Made by a program: the position numbers and the translations under genes. This document shows, piece by piece, positions 53,980-64,000 of a stretch of 64,000 bases of DNA. Source of the DNA: Monarcha castaneiventris obscurior (taxonomy: Eukaryota; Chordata; Aves; Passeriformes; Monarchidae). The stretch lies in the NCBI GenBank assembly GCA_026261815.1, contig JAMPIT010000417.1:6543501-6607500 (forward strand). Reading direction: 5' to 3'. The stretch's first letter is position 1, and each line of letters begins with the position of its first letter. Below the pieces are notes generated by a model that was not told the DNA's origin, did no database searches, and worked only from the letters and a program-made list of their open reading frames with translations.

Positions 53980-54190
53980 CTGTGACTTCAGTCGTTGACC
54001 TTAAGACTCAAAAGGACATTGGAAGGTCAGGCATTAGAAAGTTTACATCACTGAACTACAAACTGAGTATAACCATTAGCATAATTTTAACTGGACAATC
54101 AATATCTGATTGGATTGCTAGAACTTTGGGTGCGAGTTCTTTTTGCTGGTCCAAGATTCTAATAAATAGGAGTGAAACAACCTACTCTAA
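53980..54190 (+). mobile_element. possible LTR remnant (low confidence)
   Basis: The stretch TGATTGGATTGCTAGAACTT, with GGGTGCGAGTTCTTTTTGCT and CTAATAAATAGG downstream, has the look of an endogenous-retrovirus long terminal repeat. A CCAAT-type box on the other strand, a poly(A)-like AATAAA at about 54160-54167 and a mixed downstream part support that reading. No coding part is attached. The call rests on general appearance only. Confidence 0.25.
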
Positions 54191-56134
54191 CTTGGATGCA
54201 ACTGAATGGCAAGAGAGATACAGATGACACCCTAATTTTGTTGTCATCCTGAAATCCTCCCACTACTTGAAACAGCCATAGTAGTTCCCCAAGTGGTGGG
54301 TTCTGGCTCTCCAGTAGGACCAGGGAAAGCAGAAGTGGAGAGATGTTGGGAAAAGAAACCCTATGCAAATTTAAGGCTATTGATCATCCACACCTCCTCA
54401 AAAACTGAACTTGGCTCAGAGTCAGCACCTACAAAGAGAGACAGAGCAGCTGTGCTGTCACATAAAATGCATCATGGCATCTTTTAATCAAGTCTCTATG
54501 TTAGCATTTGAAGTTGGAAGATCTGTGGTGTGCTCTGCAAGGTTCGAGGGCTTCCCCACTTCAGGTGCTTTGATGCAGGTCAGGACAAATTCTAACCACG
54601 TTTTGCGTGCTAACTCAGTGGCATGAATGAAAGCTGTTTGCACTAAAAGCATACAAGTCAGAAAGCTGGGCACATTTTTCACTTCACTAGCCTGTATGTG
54701 GTCAGAAGGAATTTTATTTATGCTCCATCCTGAGAAGTCCCCCAGGGCTGAAAGTAAAACTAGGCTTTGCTTGGTGGCAGGGAAGGAAGAGGAAAGCTTA
54801 CTGTGGAGAGCACAAATCTAAACAATCCCAGGCTGTGCTGCCCTGGCATTCAACACATGGGGTTTTTTTGGCTTTCTGCTCTCCTTTAGGGCAGGTCAGG
54901 ATCAGTCCCTCCTCATGCAGGCAGGGCAAGTGTGGGCTTGGTGCAGAGCTGGTCTGCATCATGCAGGGGTGAGCAGTATAACGATTAGCCAAGGGAGAAC
55001 ACCAAAGCCCAGGGCTGCTTTCCTTAGGCCTGCCACAAACTTTCCACCATCGTGCTGAAGGCTTGCTGCCAACCCCCTTTTTTTAAATACAAGATTCATT
55101 GTCCTACTTCTGTTTATATCCAAACATCAAGCATTTTTCTCCCGCTTTTGAAGACCTCTAACATCCAATCACATTGTAATACACCATTACTTTTGTTTGG
55201 CACGTGGCTGAGATTGCCATTGATCCACATTTACCCCCTCCATCATCTTCCACCAGCAGTTTCCTGAGGTCGGCTTGCTCGCGTTATTTGTCTGGGATCT
55301 GCAGAGACACTGATGCTCCCAACACAGCCGGCGTTACACAGACATCAAGCTCTGGTCACAGCCTTGCTCCCAGCTGGGTCTTCCAGGTACGTAACACCCT
55401 GGTGGTGAATTCTTCCCTAGGCAGCCAGCACTGTGCACAGGCACAGCATGAGGCTGGATTTTGGAAAGCCCTCAATGAACCAGCCACATCCATCACAAAC
55501 AGCCCGAGCACAACACACAACGTGACTGGATTAACTCCACGTGAGCACAACTGAGATCGCTGCCCACGCTCCAGGAGGCAGCACTTCTGTTCAGAGTGCC
55601 CCTGTGGCCAGCAGGGCACCAGATGTGACACAGGGTGCCTGGGCACCCCTGCCCCATCCCAGGGCAGCGCTGGCCTGCGGGGCATCCACACAAGCTTACC
55701 TCGTGCTCACACTTCAGTGCCAAAAGGCGCACAATATACTCCAAGTGAAATAGGATCTTTTAATATCACATATCCAAACAAATAGTTCTCATTTCAAAAT
55801 GCAAAATAGGTCCTTAGAAGATCAGCTGCTCCCAGGCTGTGTGAGCAGGGCAGGGCACAGCTGACTGGCACAACTGTCGAGGTCAGACCTCGTTTCTTTG
55901 GTAAGATACATGCCGGGAACAACGCGAATGCAGAGTTGTACCAAAAGAGTCCATTTAGAAGACTAATTATTACTCCACATCCCGTATTAGAGATTTGCAT
56001 TTTAAAACAGTCATATACATTAAATAGCTCTCTGACGTCTAAATAGCAAACATTTGAAGTAGCACATATTCCGCTACCCCCACCATTTTAAGAACAAGCA
56101 ACACATGTGGGAGAGAAGGGAAACATTAAAAACA

Positions 56135-57312
56135 GGCTGTCTGTCTCACACAGTTTATTTAACAATAGGTAATAAGAAATCAATTTTAACAGTCTATACA
56201 GTGATCGAAAGTTCTTATTTATAAGTAACCAACTTTAATTGCATGATATACAACATTTGAGGGTTTTTTGCTTTCTATTTTCAAGTTTTACAGAAAGTGG
56301 AAGAGGGTGGGAAAGGGGCACGGGAGAGAGAAAGCAAGCATAAAGAAGAAACCCCAGGGACTTTTTCTCAGGTTGAAATAATCCCGTTGGAATTGTTTCT
56401 TACCCTCTTTTTTATGTTTTTTTTTTCCTTTGTTAGATGTAAAAATAACGAAAAAAATTCTTTCAAGAAAACAGAAACCACAATATATATACTACATCCA
56501 TTTGGCAGCTGCCCCTGTGTATTTGCAAAAATGTTGTCTTCTCTCTACATGTACAAATTACTTTAATACTTGAAGTTTTTTAAGCTCAGACTCTTGTATA
56601 GAAAATTCTTGGAGGACAAAAGTAGACTTCAGGAGGGGACTGAGTTATTTAATATTTTTACATTTTTCAAAGAATTGACATATTTCCAACCAAAGAGGAA
56701 AAGATTGGTATTTATTTTTATATATATATATTTATATATGTAATGTATTTTTAAAGCAACATTAACCCCTTTTGTCCTCCGGTTTTAGGAAAAGGTTCTC
56801 CTGTTTTTCTGTTGTTCTGTTTTTTGTGGTGGTTTTTTTTGCAGTGACATGAAGAAAAACCAGAATAGGGAAAATGTTTACCATCTGCCTCAGTAAATAA
56901 TAACTATCAATATTACATATTTTCATTAATTTAAAAAAAAAATAAAACCTATTGGAGGCATGAGTAGGGCATCCTTTGGTGAACAACCAAAAGACCACCT
57001 TCCTCCCCTGACCTCCCCAACGCACACGAGTCAAAAAAAAAGCCAAGAAAAAGGACTGGTTATGATTCCAGCCATAACAAAAATATATTCTTTGTACTCT
57101 ACTGTCCCTCAGGTTCGTTGTTGGTTTGTTTTTAAAACCACAAACTACTGCTGCAGAGTTCAGATGTGTTCCAGGGAAAAATGTCGTTTTAGCTAAGAAA
57201 GATTCAAAAAAATTTGTCTTCAGTACAAAAAGTCTTGCGAAAATAAGTTTTTTTAAATTTTCTTTGTTTTTTAGTTTGTTTTTTTTTTTGCTCCCAAAAT
57301 GCTACAACGTGT
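56135..57312 (-). other. EP300 3' UTR
   Basis: The untranslated tail runs from the TAG at 57315-57313 to the AATAAA at 56159-56154. It is AT-rich, with long T runs on the + strand and a TATATATATATTTATATATG stretch near 56720-56745. It is about 1.18 kb and has no open frame of interest. Confidence 0.65.
56154..56159 (-). terminator. poly(A) signal AATAAA for EP300
   Basis: TTTATT on the + strand is AATAAA on the minus strand, 1.15 kb past the EP300 stop. That distance agrees with the length I remember for the EP300 3' UTR in mammals. Cleavage would fall at about 56125-56145. Confidence 0.65.
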
Positions 57313-60300
57313 CTAGTGTATGTCTAGTGTACTCTGTGAAAGGTTTGAATTCAAGTCTGAGTTCTCGGAGCTGAGCCCCAGTTCCGTGGCGCTTGTACCA
57401 TGGAGGCCTGCCATGCCGGGATTGCTAGCAAGCTGGGAAAGCATTGCACTCTGGTCCGGGCTGGCAAAGTGCCCTTGATCCATGGGGTTAGCCTGGGCAG
57501 CTACCAGTCCTGGATGTGGGGAGCTGGTCTGCGGGGAGACGTGGTGTGGAGAAGGCTGAGGCTGCATCCGAGGGGATGGGCTGGAATGAGGGGGCTGGGA
57601 CTGGGGCCGCGGTGAGGGTACAGGCTGCGGAGAACGCACTTGATTGGTGAGCGATGAAGGGAGCTGCTGGCCCTGGAGGTGCGGGGACTGGGCCTGATTG
57701 GGGAGCATGTGCTGTTGGGGGCTCATAGGATTGGGCTGAGCTGGGGACCCCATCTGCTGCTGAAGCAGCCTTTGCTGGAAAGCCTGCTGCAAACTGGCTC
57801 CTGTCTCTGCACTCATGGCCTGTGGAAGTTGGCTTATTTGTCCCATGTTTCCTTGCTGCATCTGCTGCATGTGATGCTGCATTCGCTGCTGCTGCTGCTG
57901 GGGATACCCGACGCCCTGGGGCTGCTGAAACTGGTTGTGGTTGGCCATCCCTGGCCCCAATGCCGGTCCTGCTCCCTGCTGCTGCTGCTGGTGGCGCTGC
58001 TGCTCCATCATCTGGTGCCGTCTCATCAGGAGATCTCGGAACTGGGGAGCCATCCCCGAGTGATTCATATTCATCTGCTGTGCCTGAGGATTCATCCCAG
58101 CCATGGCCTGCTGCGGCTGCTGCTGCGGCTGCTGCTGGGGCATGCTGGGCCTCTGCACTCCTGCTTGCATGGGGTTCATGTTCTGCATGGCCGGGTTGGG
58201 GTGCACCCCTCCTTGCTGCCCTTGCATGGCCTGCTGCGGCTGGAGCCCCGGCTGCCCCTGCGGGATGCCAGGCTGCCCCGCCATGCCCTGCGGGTTCTGG
58301 GACCCCGCGTACTTGGCCGCCCGCTGCTTGATGAAAGCGGCCAGCAGCTGAGGGTTGGAGTGAAGGATGTTAAGCACCTGCTGCTGCTGCATGGGTGAGC
58401 TGGGAGACCTGAGAGTCCGCAATAGGTTTTGTAAGGCTGCCTGGGGCAGAGGTGGTTGTTTGGGCTGAGCAGCGCCGGGTACCTGACCCATCCCTGGCTG
58501 AGGGGCCATGTTCATCGGCTGACCCGGCTGAGCTACTGACATCATGGATGGCCTCTGCATTCCTGGCTGCAGCTGAGCTTGGGGTAAGGCCCCCTGCACC
58601 CACGGTGGCTGCTGCTGAATTCCTGCTGGCCCCATTCCTTGATCTATATGGCCACCAGGACCTCTGCCTATCTGTGGAGGGTTCATTCCCATCGGTGGCA
58701 TCTGGGCCATCTGGTGCTGAATCGGCCTTTGGAAGATCTGAACCTGTGCCATCTGGCGCTGGGTCTCTGCTGCCCGCTGGATCTGCATTGCCATTTCCAC
58801 TGCTGCCGGAGGAGGACCCTGAACTGGCGGCTGCGGTGGCTGAGGTGGGGTTGGAGGTGTCACCTGTCCACCTGCCTTGCCCTGGGACACAGCACTGGGG
58901 GGCTGAGTTCTTGGCATGGTGTAAGGTGGCATGCTGTTGGGAGGTGCAGGCTGAGGCTGCGACACAGGCTGGGGCGGAGGCTGGGGTTGTGGGGTTTGTG
59001 GTGTCGGGGGCTGCTGGCCCGTTGGAGTCGTCGGGGTAGCCGGCGTGGGCGAGGGCAATCCTTGCTGCTGGCCCGCCACACCCGTGCGCTGCATGCTCGC
59101 CATCCTCCTTCGGAGCATCTGCGCCTGCTGCAGGCGGTGCTGGAGCTGCTGCTGACGGAGCTTGTGTTTGATGTTGAGGCAGAAGGGCACGGGACACTTG
59201 TTCTCCTGGCAGTGCTTTGCGTGGTAGCAGCAGAGAGCAATGAGTTGCTTGCAGATGGGGCACCCTCCATTGGTCTTGCGTTTGCAGCCTTTGGTGTGTT
59301 GGACCACCCGTTTCATCTTCTGACAGGACGGCAGCGAGCAGTTGGCGTTGCGACACTGGCAGGCGTGGACCAGAGACTGGATACAGCGCTGGATGCTCAG
59401 GCGGCGGGAATCGCCGGGGCTCTGCGTGGTGGCCGTCTGCTGGTTGTTGCTCTCATCATCTAGACCAAGGCCTAATTTCTCCATCTTGTGGTCATGGTTT
59501 TTAGTGTTATAACAGGTGATGCACAGGTCGTAATCCTGAAGAGACAACAAAGGATGAGTTAGCAGTGTTCCTGAAACTCCATATGATAAATGAATAAATG
59601 ATGTCATGCCACCTCAACAAATTACTCCCAGTCTGTTCCAGGCAAACTGTTGCTCTAGGGAAAAATTCAATCTTTCACGCCATGTTGAGGTACTAGAGAA
59701 AGAATAAATCCAAATTATAGCCAGGGAAAGTGTGTGGGTGTAAGGGTGTCTGAAAGCTACACAAATATATAAACCTTGAAAAACAAGTTGGCTCTGAGCT
59801 AGTAAGTCACACATTATTCAGCTGGGCCAGAAAAATCCCTTTCTTTCCCACCAGGAAAGGAGAAGTAATAGGCAGGGGACAAACAGCTGCTCATCTGCTC
59901 CTGCTTCAAAAGAAGAGGGTGGGAGTGGCAGAAGAGGTACCAGCTTTCAAAAAAGAATGAAAGCTGCATTTTCAGTTTGCAGATGCAAGTTAAACAACAG
60001 AGAGTGCTGAAAGAAGAACAGAACGGGTTCTGTGAAAGCAACAACACATGACTTTGGGCTCAGTAATTGGTCTTTAAGAAAAAGACCCAAGTTCCCAGGA
60101 TTCATTAAACCATAGGAAATTTAGAATTTGCTTTCTGGTATATACCAAGAAGGTAAAAGCACATGTGTGTGAGTGTGTGTGTGTGTGTATGTATACATAT
60201 ATATAAATATATGTGTGTAACCAGAGGAAATGGAAGTATCAAATTGTAATTAGGATCAAATCTGAGTCAGTCATTCCCTTCCAGCAGGCTAAAAAACTAA

Positions 60301-63300
60301 GTTAAAAGCCAGATACAGTGATAATCCACCTTCTGGAGAGCACTGAACCAAATCCCTGGACTTGATCTTCAAACACACTGGTTCTGCAAACACTTCTGAG
60401 GACAGAAATGCAGTTTGCAGCATTCTACAGAAACACAGCAAAGCAGTGAAGGAATCTCCCCAGTATTGGGATCTGACTTGCAGCACAGCAAAGCCTCTGT
60501 GCCAGTAAACCAACAGAGAGCCCTCTTTACAGAAATACTGCAGCCCCACACTTCTGACGCTGGAAGAAAAAATTTTGCATTGCTCTTCAGAAAAACCAGA
60601 TGATCCTACTATTCCAGCTCAAGCCATTGCTACAGTTCCCAACTTCTTAGGCAGCAGCACCTTAAATCAACTACAGAAAACACAACTCTATTTCAGCTCT
60701 CCACAAGTCAAAAATCCCACCAAGCAGCACATCAGTAGAACCGCTTGTTATGGAAAACATTTTCCCTCCCTTTTGAACTGCCAGCAGATGAGCTGCACTG
60801 ATCTTTTTCCATCAGTTAAGGAGAATTCAGGTAAAGAGCACTCTGGGCATAAAGATACAGAGACAGAATCAGGGAAAACTTCACCTAACATACCTCACAG
60901 ACAGTGCAATGCCATCTGGTCTCCACATGATGCTTGCACTCATTGCAGGTGTAAACAAAGCGGTCTTGGCTCTGGGTATGCAGTTCCACCAGCATGCACA
61001 TGGTTGACCACTGAGCCCTTCGCAGTGAGGAGAACTCCAGGTGCTTGTCTCTAGCAAGGGTTAGGAAAGCATCACGCCCATCCATCAGGTCACACGGAAT
61101 GAGTGGGTCAGGCTCAATGATGGGGGGCAGGGAGTTGGCTGCAGGGCCAGCAATGAGACGGATGACAAAGAAGACCTGAAAAATAAAAACCTTAATATGC
61201 CAGCACTTACCAAGATGTTTTGGCCACCAAACCTCATTACAGAGTGTACAGTTTCAGGATCAGCTAACACCTGAACAACCTGCTGCCAGGTGGTGTGCTT
61301 GTGAGGCCCAGGAAATCTTGGACCTCTGGGTGCCCTGCAGGTTCACTTTCTTCTGAAGAAATAGGTAAGGGGCACTGGACTGAACAGTAACAAGTAGAAC
61401 TGCTGTGGCAATCTAGACTGTTAGGAAGTTCTGCACGAGCACAGCTGCATTTATTCCTGCTGCCCTTGCAGCAAAGAGCACCCAGACTTACTGGTACTGG
61501 TTTGTCTGGGTGAGCCACTCAATTCTCCAGCCAAACCTGTATAATTTGCAGGGCATGCCTCTGTTTGAAGTATCAGAGCTTTGTACACCTCTTTATTGAA
61601 GTAAAAAACATTTCTCATTCAATCAACTCTTACCTCCTTGTGTTTCTCCATAGTGGCATACAGCTTCTGGGAGAGGTCATTGGACACATTGGGCATGCCA
61701 GGCTTCTTCTTATTGCCACGACTCAAACTGCTCTTGTTTTTACTTGTCTTCTTATTGTTCTTCTTTTTGGCATTTTTGCTGTCTCCCTTGCTCACCTAGC
61801 AATTTTAAAGACATTTTATGTCAGGTATCTAAGCAACACCACATCACCATTTTATTATTTTTACATATTCTATAACTGCAGGACAAAACACACTTCACAA
61901 TAATTTACTCTGAAGACACTTACTATGGTCCCCAGGAACATTAAATTAATTCTATTAGAATTATTCCAAAAGATATCAAGATCAGCAATACATGTATCTA
62001 GAAATATTAAAAGCATACATGCTCAGGAGGTACAAGCAAAACATTATATAATGAAACTTGTTTGTCTGCTATGAAGAACCTCTTGGACAATCACAAAGGA
62101 GTTCAGTAGAGGAATTCTCAGTGCAATTAGAAAATAAAAATAACTGAAAAGTGCAATTGATATCGCACTGAGCAAAAGTAAGAAAGACTGAAACCACCTA
62201 GATTTAGTTTGCTACAGCTCTGACAGATTTAACAGACTGCATTAAACTGATTTTGGTATGAAGCTGTTGTTCTGAGTCCAAAAGGCATTAGTAGTGCAAC
62301 TTCTAGCATGCACCTGCCTCCTGTCATACCCTGCAACAGTCAAAAAAACAAGTCAGCTTAATTTCAGCTATATTCTGTTAGCAAGGAACAGTTTATTCCT
62401 CACTGGGCTGCTCAGAGAGAGCCTCAAAACACCACAGCATAAGATGATCAAGGATCAAAGTAATTGTTAGCTAAACACGCATTTTTCCTAAGCTTAAAAT
62501 AACTTTGCCAGAATGGAAATTCCCAGTGAACATGAATGACTATCACGTCACTTGCCAGTACAGTTTATTATTGCTCCTTCTTCAAGAGTTAAACACAGGA
62601 TCAATAAAGAGTTAAAACTATTTGTAACAATAATAAAGTTAAATAGTAATGTACTGCAAGCTTGCCCTACCACAGGATTTTGGGGCCAAACTGCTGTGAA
62701 GACTCAACTAAATATTGACCAACCTCACACACAGAGCTAAAGGATCCTTCACAAGTGGTTTCTGGTATATTAGAGAGATGCAGACTTGAAGCCATAACAT
62801 GTGGAAAGCAAACAATACCTTCCTAAGAAAGATGTTAATGCAAATTGGATATCATGTTGCCTGATTTCCTGCACTTTGTTTAATCAAAGACCTTGAAAGA
62901 AGGTATTGCAAAGAGCAGCACAGGAGAATCACAATTTTTAATTGTAATGTTAACTTTTTCTGATCCGAAGATCTTCTAGCATAAAAAATTCTAACTCCCC
63001 AAAAAAATCTAGTATCTGATAAGGTGACAAAGCAGCAGTGTTTAAACAGAGTTAACTAACAAGTACTGCTGCGTGGGCAAAACTACTAACCTTATCCTGG
63101 GCTCACCACCTCTTCCATAAAAGCTCAGAACATCCAAGGACAGGCAGATGCATAAATTCTGCATCTGTTCACTTTTAAATTTATTATTGAATTAAGAGAA
63201 CTCTCTTTTATTTTTGAGAGTTTTTTTGCTGAATGTGATAACACAGTTGTACATTCTCAAAAAAAAATTGCACAAGACATCAGCAAGAAATTTCTCTTAA

Positions 63301-63997
63301 TTTAAAGTAGCCCAACAACAGTTCAGCAGTAATTTGTGCTTCAGATCCTCTATGCCTTAAAGCTACTAAATAAACCTATTGAGTCAAGTACTAACTCACA
63401 GATTTCCATTACTTTCTCAGAACATTCTGCTAAGATTGGTCTTACAACACCTAAGTTAGAAAGAAAAGAGTGAGCCACTATTTAAAAGCTAATGCTTAAG
63501 GAAAAAGCTTCCAAATCAGGCTGAGATGGCAACATGATCACTGATAACAATTGGATTTCAGCAATGAAATACTCTTCTAGCAGCTGTTTCAACAAAATTA
63601 CCTTTGGTAATTAGATAGTTTATAGCCATATGAACACCCACTGTTCATCCAAATCTAGCTTAGTGGTATTTTACCAGCTCTAATTTATAAACTGTAAAAT
63701 TGAAATTCATATTAGAGTGAAAAGTGAAAAAGCCAGTTAACCAAAGTGCCTTACCCCCCTCTTTTTTTTATAATTAGCCATATATAATCAGAACTTTTAC
63801 ACTAGATCATAAAATAGCAAAAGCATCCTTACATCTGTGCTCTCATTACTAGTGTTTTCTTCTCTCTTTCTTTCTTCTTCCTCTTGCTCTAGCTCCTTAA
63901 TGCTCTCCTCTAGAACATTAGGCCAGAAGTCTCCTTCAAAGTAAGGGAGCTCCTTTGCACTTGTTAGACGATCTTCTGTTGCCTGCTTAAATATATC
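57313..63997 (-). CDS. EP300: E1A-binding protein p300, C-terminal part (last four exons)
   Basis: EP300 is a nuclear lysine acetyltransferase and transcriptional coactivator. Four exons are in the window, in transcript order 63997-63833, 61795-61634, 61175-60894 and 59535-57313, all phase 0. They encode 943 aa of a protein of about 2400. The first two carry the end of the HAT domain with [12 protein letters not shown] and its autoacetylated loop ([17 protein letters not shown], then the Lys-rich KKKNNKK). The third gives the rest of HAT ([17 protein letters not shown]) and the start of the ZZ zinc finger, which ends in the last exon (CITCYN). TAZ2 follows at about 59370-59170 (HACQC, CPICK, CPVPFC). 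Then comes the nuclear-receptor coactivator-binding helices (ALQNLLRTL to IKQRAAKYA, about 58440-58307) within a Gln/Pro-rich tail, and the end SQSTLDIH. The 5' part lies beyond the window. TAZ2 motifs separate it from CREBBP less well than the tail does, but synteny with L3MBTL2 supports EP300. Confidence 0.97.
57885..57900 (-). repeat. short CAG run in EP300 coding sequence
   Basis: On the minus strand this is five in-frame CAG codons giving a short glutamine run. Another CAG-rich stretch lies near 57975-58005. The gene is known for variable glutamine runs here; these are short and unremarkable. Confidence 0.7.
60161..60218. repeat. GT/TA microsatellite in EP300 intron
   Basis: A (GT)n stretch with one GAGT interruption passes into (TA)n and back to GTGTGT. 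It lies in the intron between the exons at 60894 and 59535. Confidence 0.85.
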
Positions 63998-64000
63998 CTA

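Larger units (their letters stand above)
49206..56130. other. intergenic region between L3MBTL2 and EP300, no gene seen
   Basis: About 6.9 kb holds scattered open frames (up to about 170 codons at 53012-53530 minus and 141 codons at 50455-50880 plus). None resembles a known family or shows exon structure I can defend. It contains a purine tract at 49310-49360, an A/C tract at 51562-51618 and an LTR-like stretch near 53980-54190. Regulatory elements of EP300 or L3MBTL2, or a non-coding RNA, could lie here but cannot be called from sequence alone. Confidence 0.5.

Noticed and set aside
57679..58398. 239-codon open frame on + opposite EP300
   Set aside because: It is the antisense shadow of the Gln/Pro-rich EP300 last exon and reads as Leu/His-rich low complexity.
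58370..59356. 328-codon minus-strand frame overlapping EP300 in another phase
   Set aside because: It is a frame-shifted reading of the same exon with no recognisable domain; the EP300 frame explains the sequence fully.
58639..59463. 274-codon open frame on + opposite EP300
   Set aside because: It is an antisense shadow over TAZ2 and the Pro-rich part, where the minus frame is clearly the real protein.

Overview
This window reads as a piece of bird nuclear genome, probably passerine or a related neoavian. The evidence is multi-exon genes with GT-AG introns, two CpG-island promoters, and several degraded CR1 retrotransposons, one ending in the typical ATTCTATG octamer. It holds the conserved block RANGAP1 - CHADL - L3MBTL2 - EP300, which I recall in the same order and relative orientation at human 22q13. 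I read the exons by eye against remembered family sequences. Every internal junction listed is GT-AG and the reading frames close exactly.

Layout: 1-560 is AT-rich sequence with degenerate repeats, and 560-736 is a CR1-like tail. From about 800 to 1680 is a CpG island that should be the RANGAP1 promoter and non-coding first exon. RANGAP1 coding exons run on + from 3439 to 20453 (15 coding exons, 573 aa). From 21.2 to 25.2 kb I see no gene. CHADL runs on + from 25260 to 28574 (4 coding exons, 735 aa). From 29.5 to 31.7 kb is an internally deleted CR1 element. L3MBTL2 runs on - from 48542 to 32239 (17 coding exons, 715 aa) and starts in a second CpG island at 48.4-48.8 kb; its introns carry other CR1 pieces. 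From 49.2 to 56.1 kb is intergenic with simple repeats and a possible LTR remnant. The last four exons of EP300 lie on - from 63997 to 57313, followed by a roughly 1.15 kb 3' UTR.

How the genes relate: RANGAP1 is the Ran GTPase activator at the nuclear pore. L3MBTL2 is a four-MBT-domain chromatin repressor, and EP300 is a lysine acetyltransferase coactivator. CHADL is a secreted leucine-rich-repeat matrix protein. The two + genes and the two - genes converge tail to tail across the CR1 element. SUMO-consensus motifs are visible in RANGAP1 and L3MBTL2, and both of their promoters carry a ZNF143/THAP11-like motif. I found no prokaryote-type system, CRISPR array, rRNA or tRNA, and nothing that I can defend as a wholly new system. 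The most open items are the unexplained AT-rich blocks, the 49-56 kb gap and the shared promoter motif.
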